64,000 bases of DNA from contig NZ_CAKLBV010000013.1 in NCBI RefSeq assembly GCF_920984675.1, positions 33,153 to 97,152 of the forward strand, read 5' to 3'. Source of the DNA: Methylobacterium sp. Leaf118. GTDB taxonomy: Bacteria > Pseudomonadota > Alphaproteobacteria > Rhizobiales > Beijerinckiaceae. A program made the translations under genes and the position numbers. Positions 8,977-20,044 of the stretch are shown here, piece by piece (within the stretch, counting starts at the first letter, position 1; every line of letters starts with the position of its first letter). The notes beneath the pieces are model-generated. The model worked only from the letters and a program-made list of their open reading frames with translations, searched no databases and was not told the DNA's origin.

Positions 8977-9789
8977 ATGAACGTCTCTCCCGACCTGCCG
9001 CGACAGGGCCGCGTACCCGTCTTCAACATGCCGGGGATCGTCACCGCCTCGATCGCGGTGCTGGCGGCGATCCACCTCGTGCGCGCCGTGCTGCCGGACG
9101 ACCTCGATCTGTCGCTGCTTCTCCACCTCGCCTTCATTCCGGCGCGCTGGACCGCCGCCCTCGACCCGGCCCGGGCCGCCGAGATCGTCAGCGCGGCCTC
9201 CGAGGCGGCGGGCGCCCCCGAACTCGCGGCGGCACGGCGGGAATTCGCGCGCTATCTCGTGTCCGATCCCGAGGCGATGCCGTGGAGCTTCGCCAGCTAC
9301 GGGCTGCTGCACGGCTCGTGGATGCACCTGATCTTCAACAGCGTGTGGCTCGCCGTGTTCGGCACGCCGGTGGCGCGCCGCTACGGGGCGCTCCGGTACG
9401 GGCTCCTGGCACTGGCCGGGATCGTGGCGGGTGCGGTGCTGCACCTCCTCATCGATCCGCTGAGCACGATGCCGCTCGTCGGTGCCTCGGCCGGCATCTC
9501 GGCCCTGATGGCGGCCGCCGCCCGCTTCGTGTTCCAGCCTCCGCCGCCGTTCCCCGCCGCCGCCCCCTGGCAGCTGCCGCCGCGCCCACCCCTGCAGTCC
9601 ATCCCCGAGCTGATGCGCAACCGCACCGCGGTGCTGTTCCTCGCCGTCCTGCTCGTCACCAACCTGCTGTTCGGCCTCCTCGCCCTGCCGCTCGGCGGCG
9701 CCGACGGACCGATCGCCTGGGATGCCCATCTCGGCGGGTTCCTGGTTGGGTTCTTCCTGCTGCCGCTGCTGGAGCCGCGCCTGCGCTGA
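8977..9789 (+). CDS. Rhomboid family intramembrane serine protease
   Basis: Polytopic inner-membrane protease that cuts substrates within the bilayer. All catalytic hallmarks are present in the 270-residue protein: H112-xxxx-H117-xxx-N121 (LHGSWMHLIFN), nucleophile Ser171 in GASAG and the partner His251 in HLGGF near the C-terminus. About six hydrophobic segments are visible. A soluble loop (about 60-100) and a Pro-rich insert (about 187-210, after the GASAG helix) are larger than in minimal rhomboids. Substrate unknown. Confidence 0.93.
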   Translation: MNVSPDLPRQGRVPVFNMPGIVTASIAVLAAIHLVRAVLPDDLDLSLLLHLAFIPARWTAALDPARAAEIVSAASEAAGAPELAAARREFARYLVSDPEAMPWSFASYGLLHGSWMHLIFNSVWLAVFGTPVARRYGALRYGLLALAGIVAGAVLHLLIDPLSTMPLVGASAGISALMAAAARFVFQPPPPFPAAAPWQLPPRPPLQSIPELMRNRTAVLFLAVLLVTNLLFGLLALPLGGADGPIAWDAHLGGFLVGFFLLPLLEPRLR

Positions 9790-9938
9790 GGGTCGGACAG
9801 GGCTGTGCCCTTCCTGCCACGGGGGACTGGGTTCGCGGCCGATGCCTCGCCGTGCCGGCAATGGACCGGTCCCTTCGCCCGTCAACGGAATGGGTCGCGA
9901 GCCGCGATCCGCGCGTCGCTGACGGAGCGTCCTGTCCG

Positions 9939-10811
9939 GTGAAGAACCCTTTTTCCGCTATCCGCCTCGGCCTCACCGCCGGCCTGACCATCCTGACGGC
10001 CGCGCCCGCGCTGGCCGGGTCCGCGGCCCAGCCGGGGCAGACCATCGGCCTTCCGGTGGGCGCGCAGCTTCCGGTCGGTCTCTACTTCGTCAACACGTCG
10101 AGCTTCGGCCTGCGCGAGACCCTGCCGCGGGATTCGGAGAGCAACGTCAATCTGCCGACCTTCGCCTGGGCGACGCCCTGGAACGTCCTGAATGCCCGGC
10201 TGCAGTTCTTCGTCACCCAGCCGGTCGTGGCCTCCAGCGTGCAGCGCGCGCCCTATCAGAGCGGCATCGGCCAGACCCTGCTCGCCGCCCAGCTCGCCTG
10301 GGACCTCGGCCACGATGTCGGCGTCAGTTACCTGTTCGGCGGCTACCTGCCGATCGAGACGCGCTTCCTCACGCAATCGGCCTCGCTGAGCCACCGTTTC
10401 GCGGTGAGCTACACCGGCAACGACTGGAACATCACCGCCAACCTTCTCTACGGCCTCTTCCTCGAGACCCGCTCGCCGTCGGGCACCCTCTATCCCGACT
10501 ACCTCAACCTCGACCTGACGGTGACGAAGAAGTTCGGCAAGTGGCAGGTCGGACCCGTGGCCTTCGCGTCCACCGACCTGCCGACCGGCGTCGCCGGCTA
10601 TCGGCCGCAGGGCCAGATCGCGGTCGGGGGGCTGGTCGGCTACAATTTCGGACCGGTGAACCTCCAGGCCTACGTCACCCGCGACGTGGTGGAGCGGAAC
10701 TACGGCGGCCGCGAGACCCGCGGCTGGCTCAGGGCGATCGTCCCGCTCTATCAGAACAAGGCCGAGGTCGAGCCGAACCGCACGACGGTGACGCGACGCC
10801 AAGCCGAATGA
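9939..10811 (+). CDS. Outer-membrane beta-barrel protein, MetA-pathway/transporter-like (COG4313)
   Basis: Secreted 290-residue protein. The chosen GTG start at 9939 follows GGAG by 10 nt and gives a signal peptide (about residues 1-25, ending APALAG). The mature part has alternating hydrophobic/polar strands rich in Tyr, Gly and Asn (VGVSYLFGGYLPIETRF, VGPVAFASTDLPTG, GLVGYNFGPVNLQAYVTR). This resembles the phenol_MetA_deg group of putative outer-membrane transporters. The frame is open much further upstream through the rhomboid region, but that part has no protein-like features. The stop codon is the first base of a 20-bp tandem repeat. Confidence 0.72.
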   Translation: MKNPFSAIRLGLTAGLTILTAAPALAGSAAQPGQTIGLPVGAQLPVGLYFVNTSSFGLRETLPRDSESNVNLPTFAWATPWNVLNARLQFFVTQPVVASSVQRAPYQSGIGQTLLAAQLAWDLGHDVGVSYLFGGYLPIETRFLTQSASLSHRFAVSYTGNDWNITANLLYGLFLETRSPSGTLYPDYLNLDLTVTKKFGKWQVGPVAFASTDLPTGVAGYRPQGQIAVGGLVGYNFGPVNLQAYVTRDVVERNYGGRETRGWLRAIVPLYQNKAEVEPNRTTVTRRQAE

Positions 10812-10880
10812 GGCGGCGCCAAGTGGCGTGAGGCGGCGCCAAGTGGCGTGAGGCGGCGCCAAGTGGCGTGAGGCGGCGCC
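10811..10880. repeat. 20-bp direct tandem repeat, 3.5 copies
   Basis: Unit AGGCGGCGCC-AAGTGGCGTG is repeated exactly at 10811, 10831 and 10851, with a half unit at 10871. A degenerate copy (gcgacgccaagccgaatg) lies just upstream and encodes the last residues of the preceding gene. Each unit contains the inverted repeat CGCCA-AG-TGGCG, so the array can form a row of small hairpins. Confidence 0.97.
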
Positions 10881-10900
10881 GCGCGCCATCGCGCGGCGCC
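10875..10900. terminator. Perfect 11-bp hairpin between convergent genes
   Basis: Arms 10875-10885 and 10890-10900 are exact complements with a four-base loop (CCAT). It follows the 20-bp repeat array and separates the convergent outer-membrane protein and esterase genes. There is no T run on either side, so any terminator role is inferred from position. Confidence 0.5.
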
Positions 10901-10935
10901 CATCCCGGCACCGGGTCGGGAGCGACCCTCGGCTG

Positions 10936-11955
10936 TCAGACGCGCAGCATGCCGTGGCCGCGCATCCAGGCCATGAACAGGGTCGGCCAGGCCGCCGCCG
11001 GACTGCCGGGGACACCGAGGCCGAAGCCGTGGCCGCCGCGCTCGAACAGGTGCATCTCGGTCGGGACCCCGGCGGCGCGCAGGGCCGCGTGCATCAGCAG
11101 CGGGTGGTCCGTCACCGCGATCCGGTCGTCCGAGGCCTGGACGAGGAAGACCGGCGGAGTGCGGGCATTGACCTGCACCTCCACCGAATAGGCCCGGCGC
11201 CGCGCATCGGGCGGGTCGTCGCCGACGAGCACCTTGCGGCTCGAGATGGTGCGGTCGTAGGGCGCCCGCATGGTGACGATCGGGTAGATCAGTCCGGCGA
11301 AGCTCGGCCGGGCGCTCAGCCCGTCGGCCTCGTCGATGTCGTCGTAGAGGTCCTGCTCGGCATCGGTCGCGGTCGTGCCCATCAGGTGGCCGCCCGCCGA
11401 GAAGCCGAGCACGCCGACCCGGTCGGGATCGAGGCCGTAGGCATCCGCCCGCCAACGCACGAGGCGCATGGCCCGCTGCGCGTCCTGCCGGGGCGCGTCG
11501 GCCCCGTCGCGCCAGCCCTCGACCGGCAGGCGGTAGATCAGGACGAAGGCCGTGAGGCCGCCCCGGGCGAGCCATTGGCCGACCGGCAGCCCCTCGTTGC
11601 CGATGTCGATGCGCCGGTAGCCGCCGCCCGCCGCGACCACGACGGCGGCGCCGTTCGGGCGCTCCGGGCGGATGACGAGGAGGCAGGGCCGCGCGACGCC
11701 GGTGATGACGCCGGTCAAGGTCTCGTCGAAGCGATACTCGGAGCGGTAGGGGCCGCCCCCGCCCGGCGGATGGTCGGGCCAGAGATCGATGACCTCGAGG
11801 TCGGAGCCGGGGGCCGAATGCGGCAGCGGCTGCACGATGTCGTCGGAGACCCGCACGGGCGCCCGTTGTTGAAGGGGCGCCTGCGCCCGCGCCCGCTCGG
11901 CCCCGGTCAGGGCCGCCGCCGTGCCGGCGAGCAGGGCGCGCCGGTGCAGCGTCAT
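10936..11955 (-). CDS. Exported alpha/beta hydrolase (acetyl-esterase/BD-FAE-like)
   Basis: A 339-residue secreted esterase-like enzyme. The start at 11955 gives an N-terminal export signal (MTLHRRALLAGTAAALTG) with a paired-arginine and small-residue look, possibly Tat. Fold motifs: oxyanion block AAGGGYRRID, nucleophile elbow GFSAGGH, acid region ASDDRIAVTDH and the final catalytic His in ERGGHGFG. These match the esterase/dienelactone-hydrolase-like proteins acting on acetylated or short acyl esters. Substrate not predictable. It stands alone on the minus strand, convergent with the outer-membrane protein gene. Confidence 0.87.
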   Translation of the reverse strand: MTLHRRALLAGTAAALTGAERARAQAPLQQRAPVRVSDDIVQPLPHSAPGSDLEVIDLWPDHPPGGGGPYRSEYRFDETLTGVITGVARPCLLVIRPERPNGAAVVVAAGGGYRRIDIGNEGLPVGQWLARGGLTAFVLIYRLPVEGWRDGADAPRQDAQRAMRLVRWRADAYGLDPDRVGVLGFSAGGHLMGTTATDAEQDLYDDIDEADGLSARPSFAGLIYPIVTMRAPYDRTISSRKVLVGDDPPDARRRAYSVEVQVNARTPPVFLVQASDDRIAVTDHPLLMHAALRAAGVPTEMHLFERGGHGFGLGVPGSPAAAWPTLFMAWMRGHGMLRV

Positions 11956-12076
11956 TGGAGGTGCCTCGCCCGCATCGAACCGTCCCGTTGGCGCGGGCGC
12001 CATTGTGGATCGTGCCACCGACCCGCCCGCCGTCAGGCCGTCAACGGCGAAGGCGCCCCACCGATCCGTCGCGCGT

Positions 12077-13369
12077 CTATGTTTTGCGTGTCAGCGTCGC
12101 GACATAGAAGCCGTCGGTGCCGGTCAAAGCGGGGCTCATCTGGATCCCGCGGTCCGTCCGCCGGACTTTTTCGGACAGGCCCGGGGCGACCGAGAGGTCG
12201 GTAGCGACCGCCGCGATCGCGCCGCCGCTGCGCTGGAGGAGCCCGTCCACGGCCGCGTCGTTCTCTTCGCCGAGCAGCGAGCAGGTGACGTAGACCAGGG
12301 TGCCCCCCGGCCGCACCAGCCGGGCGGCGCGGTCGAGCACCTCCGCCTGCTCGGCGACCCGGGTGGCGAGGCTGCCCGGCCGCAGGCGCCACTTGGCGTC
12401 GGGGTTGCGGCGCCATGTGCCCGAGCCGGTGCAGGGCGCGTCCACCAGCACCCGGTCGACGGTGCCGTCGAGATCGGCCAGCACGTCGGCGCGGGCTTTT
12501 CCGACGCGCGGCGTGCGGACCTCCACCGCCGCCCCGGAGCGGCGCAGCCGCTCATGGATCGGCGCGAGGCGGCGCGGATCGGCGTCGGTGGCGATGAGGC
12601 GGGCGCCGTTGTCGGTGAGGCAGGCCAGCGCCAGCGCCTTGCCGCCGCCGCCCGCGCAGAGATCGACCACGGTCTCGCCGGCCTGGGCGCCCGCGAGCAG
12701 GCTCGCGAGCTGGGATCCCTCGTCCTGAATCTCGAAGCCGCCCTCCAGGAAGAGCGGATCGACGTGGAGCGCCGGCCCCCGCCCGTCCTCGCCGATCGGG
12801 ACACGCAGGCCGAGGGGCGACAGCGGCGTCGGCTCCGCCCCGACATCCGCCAGGGATTCGGCCACCGCGTCGCGGCTCTGGCGCAGGGTGTTGGCGCGCA
12901 GATCGAGGGGCGCGCGGCGGGCGAGCGCCCGCAACTCCTCCAGCAGGGAATCGCCCAAGGTGGCGCTGAGCGCGGGCATCACGAAGGCCGGGGCGTCGCC
13001 CGCGACCTCGGGCGGCGCGTCGGCGAGGCTGCCGGTCGTCAGCCGCGTCCGCTCCTCCTCCGTGAGGGGAGGGGGGGCAAAGCGGGCGCCGTCGAACAGG
13101 CTGGAAATGGTCGACTCGGCGAGCCCCCGCTGCAGGCGGAGCATGCCGATCACCAGGGCGCGGCCGGTCTCGGCGCCCATGATCCAGGTGGCGGAGGCGC
13201 GCCGCCGCAGCCCGTCATAGACGAGGCTGGCGATGGCGGCCCGGTCGCCGGAGCCGGCGAAGCGGTGGGCGAGGCCCCAATCCTTGAGCGCGTCGGCGGC
13301 CGGGCGGCGGCGCGCCCCGATGTCGTCGAGGATCTCGATGGCGGCGGAGAGGCGGGCGGAAGGGGTCAG
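12077..13369 (-). CDS. RsmB/Nop2-type RNA cytosine-C5 methyltransferase, probable CTG start
   Basis: SAM-dependent RNA m5C methyltransferase without an N-terminal NusB domain. Motifs: SAM site DLCAGGGGKALALA, catalytic VDAPCTGSGTWRRNPD and the second Cys in VTCSLLGEEND. The first in-frame ATG is at 13180, but protein-like sequence continues 63 codons upstream (ARLSAAIEILDDIGARR, ALKDWGLAHRFAGSG) to a CTG at 13369, preceded by GGAG with a 6-nt spacer. No ATG or GTG start fits that region, so a CTG start giving 430 residues is the best reading. A distinct NusB-fused rsmB occurs at 62282. Confidence 0.88.
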   Translation of the reverse strand: MTPSARLSAAIEILDDIGARRRPAADALKDWGLAHRFAGSGDRAAIASLVYDGLRRRASATWIMGAETGRALVIGMLRLQRGLAESTISSLFDGARFAPPPLTEEERTRLTTGSLADAPPEVAGDAPAFVMPALSATLGDSLLEELRALARRAPLDLRANTLRQSRDAVAESLADVGAEPTPLSPLGLRVPIGEDGRGPALHVDPLFLEGGFEIQDEGSQLASLLAGAQAGETVVDLCAGGGGKALALACLTDNGARLIATDADPRRLAPIHERLRRSGAAVEVRTPRVGKARADVLADLDGTVDRVLVDAPCTGSGTWRRNPDAKWRLRPGSLATRVAEQAEVLDRAARLVRPGGTLVYVTCSLLGEENDAAVDGLLQRSGGAIAAVATDLSVAPGLSEKVRRTDRGIQMSPALTGTDGFYVATLTRKT

Positions 13370-13697
13370 GATCGGCTCCGTGGTCGATGCAAGGCGTTGC
13401 GCGGGTTCGTGTCGCCCCGCATTGCCGGCCCCTGGCCCGCGGAAGCAAGCCCGATGTTGAAGGCGACCGGGCGGAACGGAACATCAGGCAGCGACGGAGG
13501 GGGCCGATCGTCGCTCGCGCGACGATCATCGATCGGTCCTGCGCGCGTCCGACCCCTCCGACTCTGTCAACCATGCCGCCGTGCGGCCACGCTTCCATCG
13601 AAGCGCCGCCACGATACGGTCGAGCTTCCGGCGTGTTGCCCCCTCACAACGGCACGATGGTCCTGTCCGCGAACGCGGGCGGGGCTCCGTGAAGAGG
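13370..13697. other. Divergent intergenic region with a perfect hairpin
   Basis: Between the leftward methyltransferase gene and the small rightward lipoprotein gene. A perfect 9-bp stem with TCGC loop lies at 13506-13527 (GATCGTCGC and its complement). It has no T run. No gene was seen. Promoters for both flanking genes are expected here but not identified. Confidence 0.45.
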
Positions 13698-13877
13698 ATG
13701 CCGATGCCCACCCTACGCCTTGCCGCGAGCGCCGCCCTGTTCGCGCTGACCGCCGCCTGCTCGACCGCGCCGGCGGCGCCCAGCCTCGATCCGACGCCGC
13801 CTCCGGCCCGCCGGCCCGACGCCAAGACCGATCTCGAATACGGCAGCCCGCCCCCGCCGCCGCCCGGCCGCTACTGA
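13698..13877 (+). CDS. Small proline-rich lipoprotein
   Basis: A 59-residue predicted lipoprotein. After MPMPTLRLAA comes a hydrophobic core and lipobox LTAAC, with the lipidated Cys near residue 22. The mature part is only about 38 residues, Pro/Ala-rich, with the charged patch RRPDAKTDLEYGS and a terminal PPPPPPGRY. Small lipoproteins of this style are common in Rhizobiales and have no assigned role. The start at 13698 was chosen over the upstream GTG at 13689. Convergent with panE. Confidence 0.65.
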   Translation: MPMPTLRLAASAALFALTAACSTAPAAPSLDPTPPPARRPDAKTDLEYGSPPPPPPGRY

Positions 13878-13898
13878 GGCGCCGCGCGCGGCCGCCGT

Positions 13899-14837
13899 TC
13901 AGGCCGCCTCGCGGGCCTTGCGGCTCTGATAGGCCTTCAGGCCCGTGAAGACCCGGTCCAGGATCGGCGTCGCGACGCCGGCCTTGCGCCCGCGCGCGAT
14001 CAGGTCGCCGACGATATGGTCGGCCTCGATGCGGGCGCCGGCCTCGATGTCGCGCAGCATCGAGGCGGTCATGGCGGACCCCTCCGTCGTCAGGGTCTTG
14101 CGGGCGCCGGCCAGCACCTTCTCCCGCGAGCCCTGACCGTTGGCCTCGGCCACCGCCTGGCACTCGTCCAGCAGGCCCTCGATGAAATCCCGACCGCCGG
14201 GCGCGGCGACGATGTCGCCGATGGTGGCGCGCATCAGGGTGGTCGATCCGGCGAGCGTCGCCAGGAACACCCACTTCTCCCACATCTCGAGCAGGATCTT
14301 ATCGGAGGCGCGGGCCTGGAAGCGCACGCCCTCCATTTGCGCCTCGACGGCCGCCACGCGCGCCGAGCGGGTGCCGTCGCGCTCGCCGTAGGTGAAGGTG
14401 TGCAGCTCGTTCATCTGGCGGATCTCGCCGGCCGGCGTCAGCGTCGCCACGATGGCGCAGGTTCCCCCGAGCACCTTCTCGGGGCCGAAGGCGGCGTCGA
14501 GGACGTCGAGATGGCGCAGGCCGTTGAGGATCGGCAGCACCATCGTGTCCGGGCCGATGCCGGCGGCGAGATCGGCCACGGCGGCGTCGAGGTCGTAGGC
14601 CTTGGCCGAGAGGATCACGAGATCGAACGGGCCGGCCTGCGCCAGCGCGTCCGCTGTCACGGTCCGCGGCTGGTCGATCCGGATGTCGCCGACCGGGCTC
14701 TTGACCACAAGCCCGTCGCGAGCGAGCCGTTCGGCCCGGGCCGGGCGCACCAGGAAGGTCACGTCGCGCCCGATCTCGGCCAGTCGCGCGCCGAAATAGC
14801 CGCCCGTCGCCCCGGCGCCCACAACGAGAATTCGCAT
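13899..14837 (-). CDS. panE: 2-dehydropantoate 2-reductase
   Basis: NADPH-dependent ketopantoate reductase of pantothenate/CoA synthesis. The 312-residue protein begins MRILVVGAGATGGYFGARL, a Rossmann GxGxxG motif at the extreme N-terminus. It carries the conserved block with the catalytic Lys (about residues 175-195, MWEKWVFLATLAGSTTL) and the C-terminal helical domain (SAMTASMLRDIEAGARIEAD, with the conserved SM-x-x-D-x-x-x-G-x-x-x-E pattern). Stands alone on the minus strand. Paralogues in the family can act on other 2-oxo acids. Confidence 0.9.
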   Translation of the reverse strand: MRILVVGAGATGGYFGARLAEIGRDVTFLVRPARAERLARDGLVVKSPVGDIRIDQPRTVTADALAQAGPFDLVILSAKAYDLDAAVADLAAGIGPDTMVLPILNGLRHLDVLDAAFGPEKVLGGTCAIVATLTPAGEIRQMNELHTFTYGERDGTRSARVAAVEAQMEGVRFQARASDKILLEMWEKWVFLATLAGSTTLMRATIGDIVAAPGGRDFIEGLLDECQAVAEANGQGSREKVLAGARKTLTTEGSAMTASMLRDIEAGARIEADHIVGDLIARGRKAGVATPILDRVFTGLKAYQSRKAREAA

Positions 14838-15010
14838 CGTCCGTTCCTCACTGCCTCACGTCCGCCGCGGAGCATCGGCGCACACGCCGCCCCTGTGCAA
14901 GACTGGGGGCGCGGGGCGCGCCGGAGCCTGACTCCGCTGGCGACGGTCGAATACGACGGCTAACTTGGTTGCACCAGATGGCCCCTGCATTCCGCACCGG
15001 CGAAACCTGG

Positions 15011-15874
15011 ATGACCGGGAGTCGACACGTGCGCAGGTTCGCGATCTCATGGCTGGCGGCCGGCCTGTTTTCGATCTGGGTGTCGCCGGCCTCGGCCGGG
15101 CCGCGCCAGCCCTTCGAGACGGTGAAGGGCTGGCAGGTCGAGCGCGTGGTCGGCGACACTAGCGCCGATTCCTGCCTGATGACGCATGTCTACGAGGACG
15201 AGGACGACAACAACGCCACCAACGCGATCGTCTTCGCGCTCGACGGCAACAAGGCGGTGCTCGCGCTGGTCTATCAGGGCTGGAGCTACGACAAGGACGA
15301 GACCCGGACCGTCCCGCTCTACCTCGACAAGAAACTCATCAAGGCCAAGAGCCAATGGGTGGGCGACGGCAAGGTGCTGACCGCGCAGCTCCCGGACTCG
15401 ATCGTGCCCGACCTGCTCGCCGCCAAGCGGATCATCCTGCGCTTCGAGGATGGCGACGCGGATTTCAACATTCCGCATTTCGCGGCCGGCTACGAGTCGC
15501 TGCGGCGCTGCAGCGCGGCCCCGAAGCCCGGCGTCGCGGCCGCGCCGGCGCTCCCGTCCAAGGAGCGCATCGCGGCCTACATCATGGGATTGACGCTCCA
15601 GACCGCGGTCGCCGACTGCGAGGTCAGCACCACGGGCAAGCAGCGCGCGGCTCTCGAGGCCCGGATGGCCGCCCTGAAACCCGAGATGGCGCCGATCGAG
15701 GATCGCCTCCGGGCGGAAGCGAAGAAAGCCTCGATCGGCTGCCCCAAGGCCGCCGAGGAGGCCGAGTTCAAGGAGGCCCTGACCCTGTTCGTCGATCTCG
15801 GGCCCGACGAGTTCGCCGCCGCCATGGACAAGGCCTCCGCCGCGCGGGCCGCGAGCGCCGCCCCGAAGCCGTGA
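15011..15874 (+). CDS. Secreted protein of unknown function, tandem paralogue 1
   Basis: A 287-residue predicted exported protein. The start at 15011 gives a signal peptide (MTGSRHVRRF, hydrophobic core, cleavage near SPASAG). The mature sequence has an N-terminal domain (PFETVKGWQVERVVGD, CLMTH, LVYQGWSYD, LRFEDGDADFN) and a C-terminal part with KPEMAPIEDRLR helices. Four cysteines (SCLMTH, LRRCS, ADCEV, IGCPK) are conserved in the neighbouring paralogue, which suggests two periplasmic disulfides. No family recognised. The next gene has exactly the same length. Confidence 0.75.
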   Translation: MTGSRHVRRFAISWLAAGLFSIWVSPASAGPRQPFETVKGWQVERVVGDTSADSCLMTHVYEDEDDNNATNAIVFALDGNKAVLALVYQGWSYDKDETRTVPLYLDKKLIKAKSQWVGDGKVLTAQLPDSIVPDLLAAKRIILRFEDGDADFNIPHFAAGYESLRRCSAAPKPGVAAAPALPSKERIAAYIMGLTLQTAVADCEVSTTGKQRAALEARMAALKPEMAPIEDRLRAEAKKASIGCPKAAEEAEFKEALTLFVDLGPDEFAAAMDKASAARAASAAPKP

Positions 15875-16007
15875 GTCGCCCGCGTCGGCGCGATCGCACC
15901 GGCGAAACAGGTTGACAGCCTTCGGCGATGCCTTGGCGCCGCGCGGCCGCAGGCTAAGCTCGGCTCGGCCCCGGACAATGTGGGTCCGCCGCCCATGGAG
16001 ACCTCCG

Positions 16008-16871
16008 GTGCGCCGATCCCTGCTCCTGGCGGCCACGATCGCCGCGACCCTGCCCGGGGCACCGGCCGGGGCCGCGCAGCGGACGCCGTTCGAGACGGTG
16101 CGGGGCTGGGTGGTCGAGCGCACGGTCGGCGAGACGGGCGCCAATCCCTGCCTGATGACCCACGCCTATACGGACAAGGAGGACGGGAACGCCGCCAACG
16201 CGGTGATCTTCGCCCGCGACGGCGACAGGGCCGTGCTGGTCCTCGTCTATCAGGGCTGGGCCTTCGACAGGGGGGCGGTCCTCGCGCTTCCGCTCTCGCT
16301 CGACGGTCGGGCCGTGACGGCCAGTATCGCGTGGCGCGGCGACGGCACGACCCTGCGGGCGCGCCTTCCCGAAGCCCTGGTCCCGGATCTGCTCGCGGCC
16401 CGGACATTGGTCCTGCGCTTCGACGACGGCGACGCGGATTTCGAGATTGCCGGCTTCGGTGCCGGCTACGAAGCCCTGCGCCGCTGCGACGCCGGGGCCC
16501 CGGCGCTGTCTCCCGGGGGGCCGCCCGCCGCCGCGGTGGCCACGCCCGCCCTGCCGCCGCGTCCTCGGATGGCGGCCTACGCGGTCGGCCTCGTCCTCCA
16601 GCGCGTCCTTCGGGATTGCCGCGTCACCGCCACGCCCCGGCAGCGCGCCGCGGTCGAGGACCGGTTGGCGGCGCTTCAGCCCGAGATGGCCGCCTTCGAG
16701 ACGACCGTGCGGAGCCAATTGCAGGCGAAGGGGTTCCGCTGCCCTCCCGCCGACAAGGAGCCGGAGTTCCAGCTGGCCCTCCGCCGCTTCATCGAACTCT
16801 CGCCGGAAGCCTTCGCGGCCGCCATGGAGCGGCAGGTCGAGGCGGAGACGCCCGTCACCGCGAAGCCGTAG
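16008..16871 (+). CDS. Secreted protein of unknown function, tandem paralogue 2
   Basis: A 287-residue paralogue of the preceding gene, with identical length when read from the GTG at 16008. That GTG follows GGAG by 7 nt and gives a clean signal peptide (VRRSLLLAATIAATLPGAPA). An ATG at 15978 would add ten residues. Conserved blocks: PFETVRGWVVERTVG, CLMTHAY, LVYQGWAFD, VPDLLAAR, LRFDDGDADFE, GYEALRRC and the four cysteines. The similarity runs the whole length, so this is a local gene duplication. Function unknown. Confidence 0.75.
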   Translation: MRRSLLLAATIAATLPGAPAGAAQRTPFETVRGWVVERTVGETGANPCLMTHAYTDKEDGNAANAVIFARDGDRAVLVLVYQGWAFDRGAVLALPLSLDGRAVTASIAWRGDGTTLRARLPEALVPDLLAARTLVLRFDDGDADFEIAGFGAGYEALRRCDAGAPALSPGGPPAAAVATPALPPRPRMAAYAVGLVLQRVLRDCRVTATPRQRAAVEDRLAALQPEMAAFETTVRSQLQAKGFRCPPADKEPEFQLALRRFIELSPEAFAAAMERQVEAETPVTAKP

Positions 16872-16958
16872 GACGGCCCTTCGCGGCGCGGCGGCGTTGC
16901 GTGGTCCTGCCGCCCGCGCATCCGGGCAGCGACGACGCCCGGCATCGCGGGTCGCGGG

Positions 16959-19965
<3,007 letters not shown>

Positions 19966-20044
19966 CGGCGGCCAACCCCATCGGCCCCCATGGCCGGCTG
20001 AGCCGCGGAGCGTCTTCGAGGCGTGCGCATCGAGGACGAGGGAT

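Noticed and set aside
8850..9938. Long rightward frame extending the outer-membrane protein far upstream
   Set aside because: It overlaps the rhomboid gene in another frame and its upstream part is Arg/Pro/Gly-rich, a typical shadow in high-GC DNA. The signal peptide starts only at 9939.
10811..10880. CRISPR array
   Set aside because: Units are head-to-tail without spacers, only 20 bp and 3.5 copies, and no cas genes are present.
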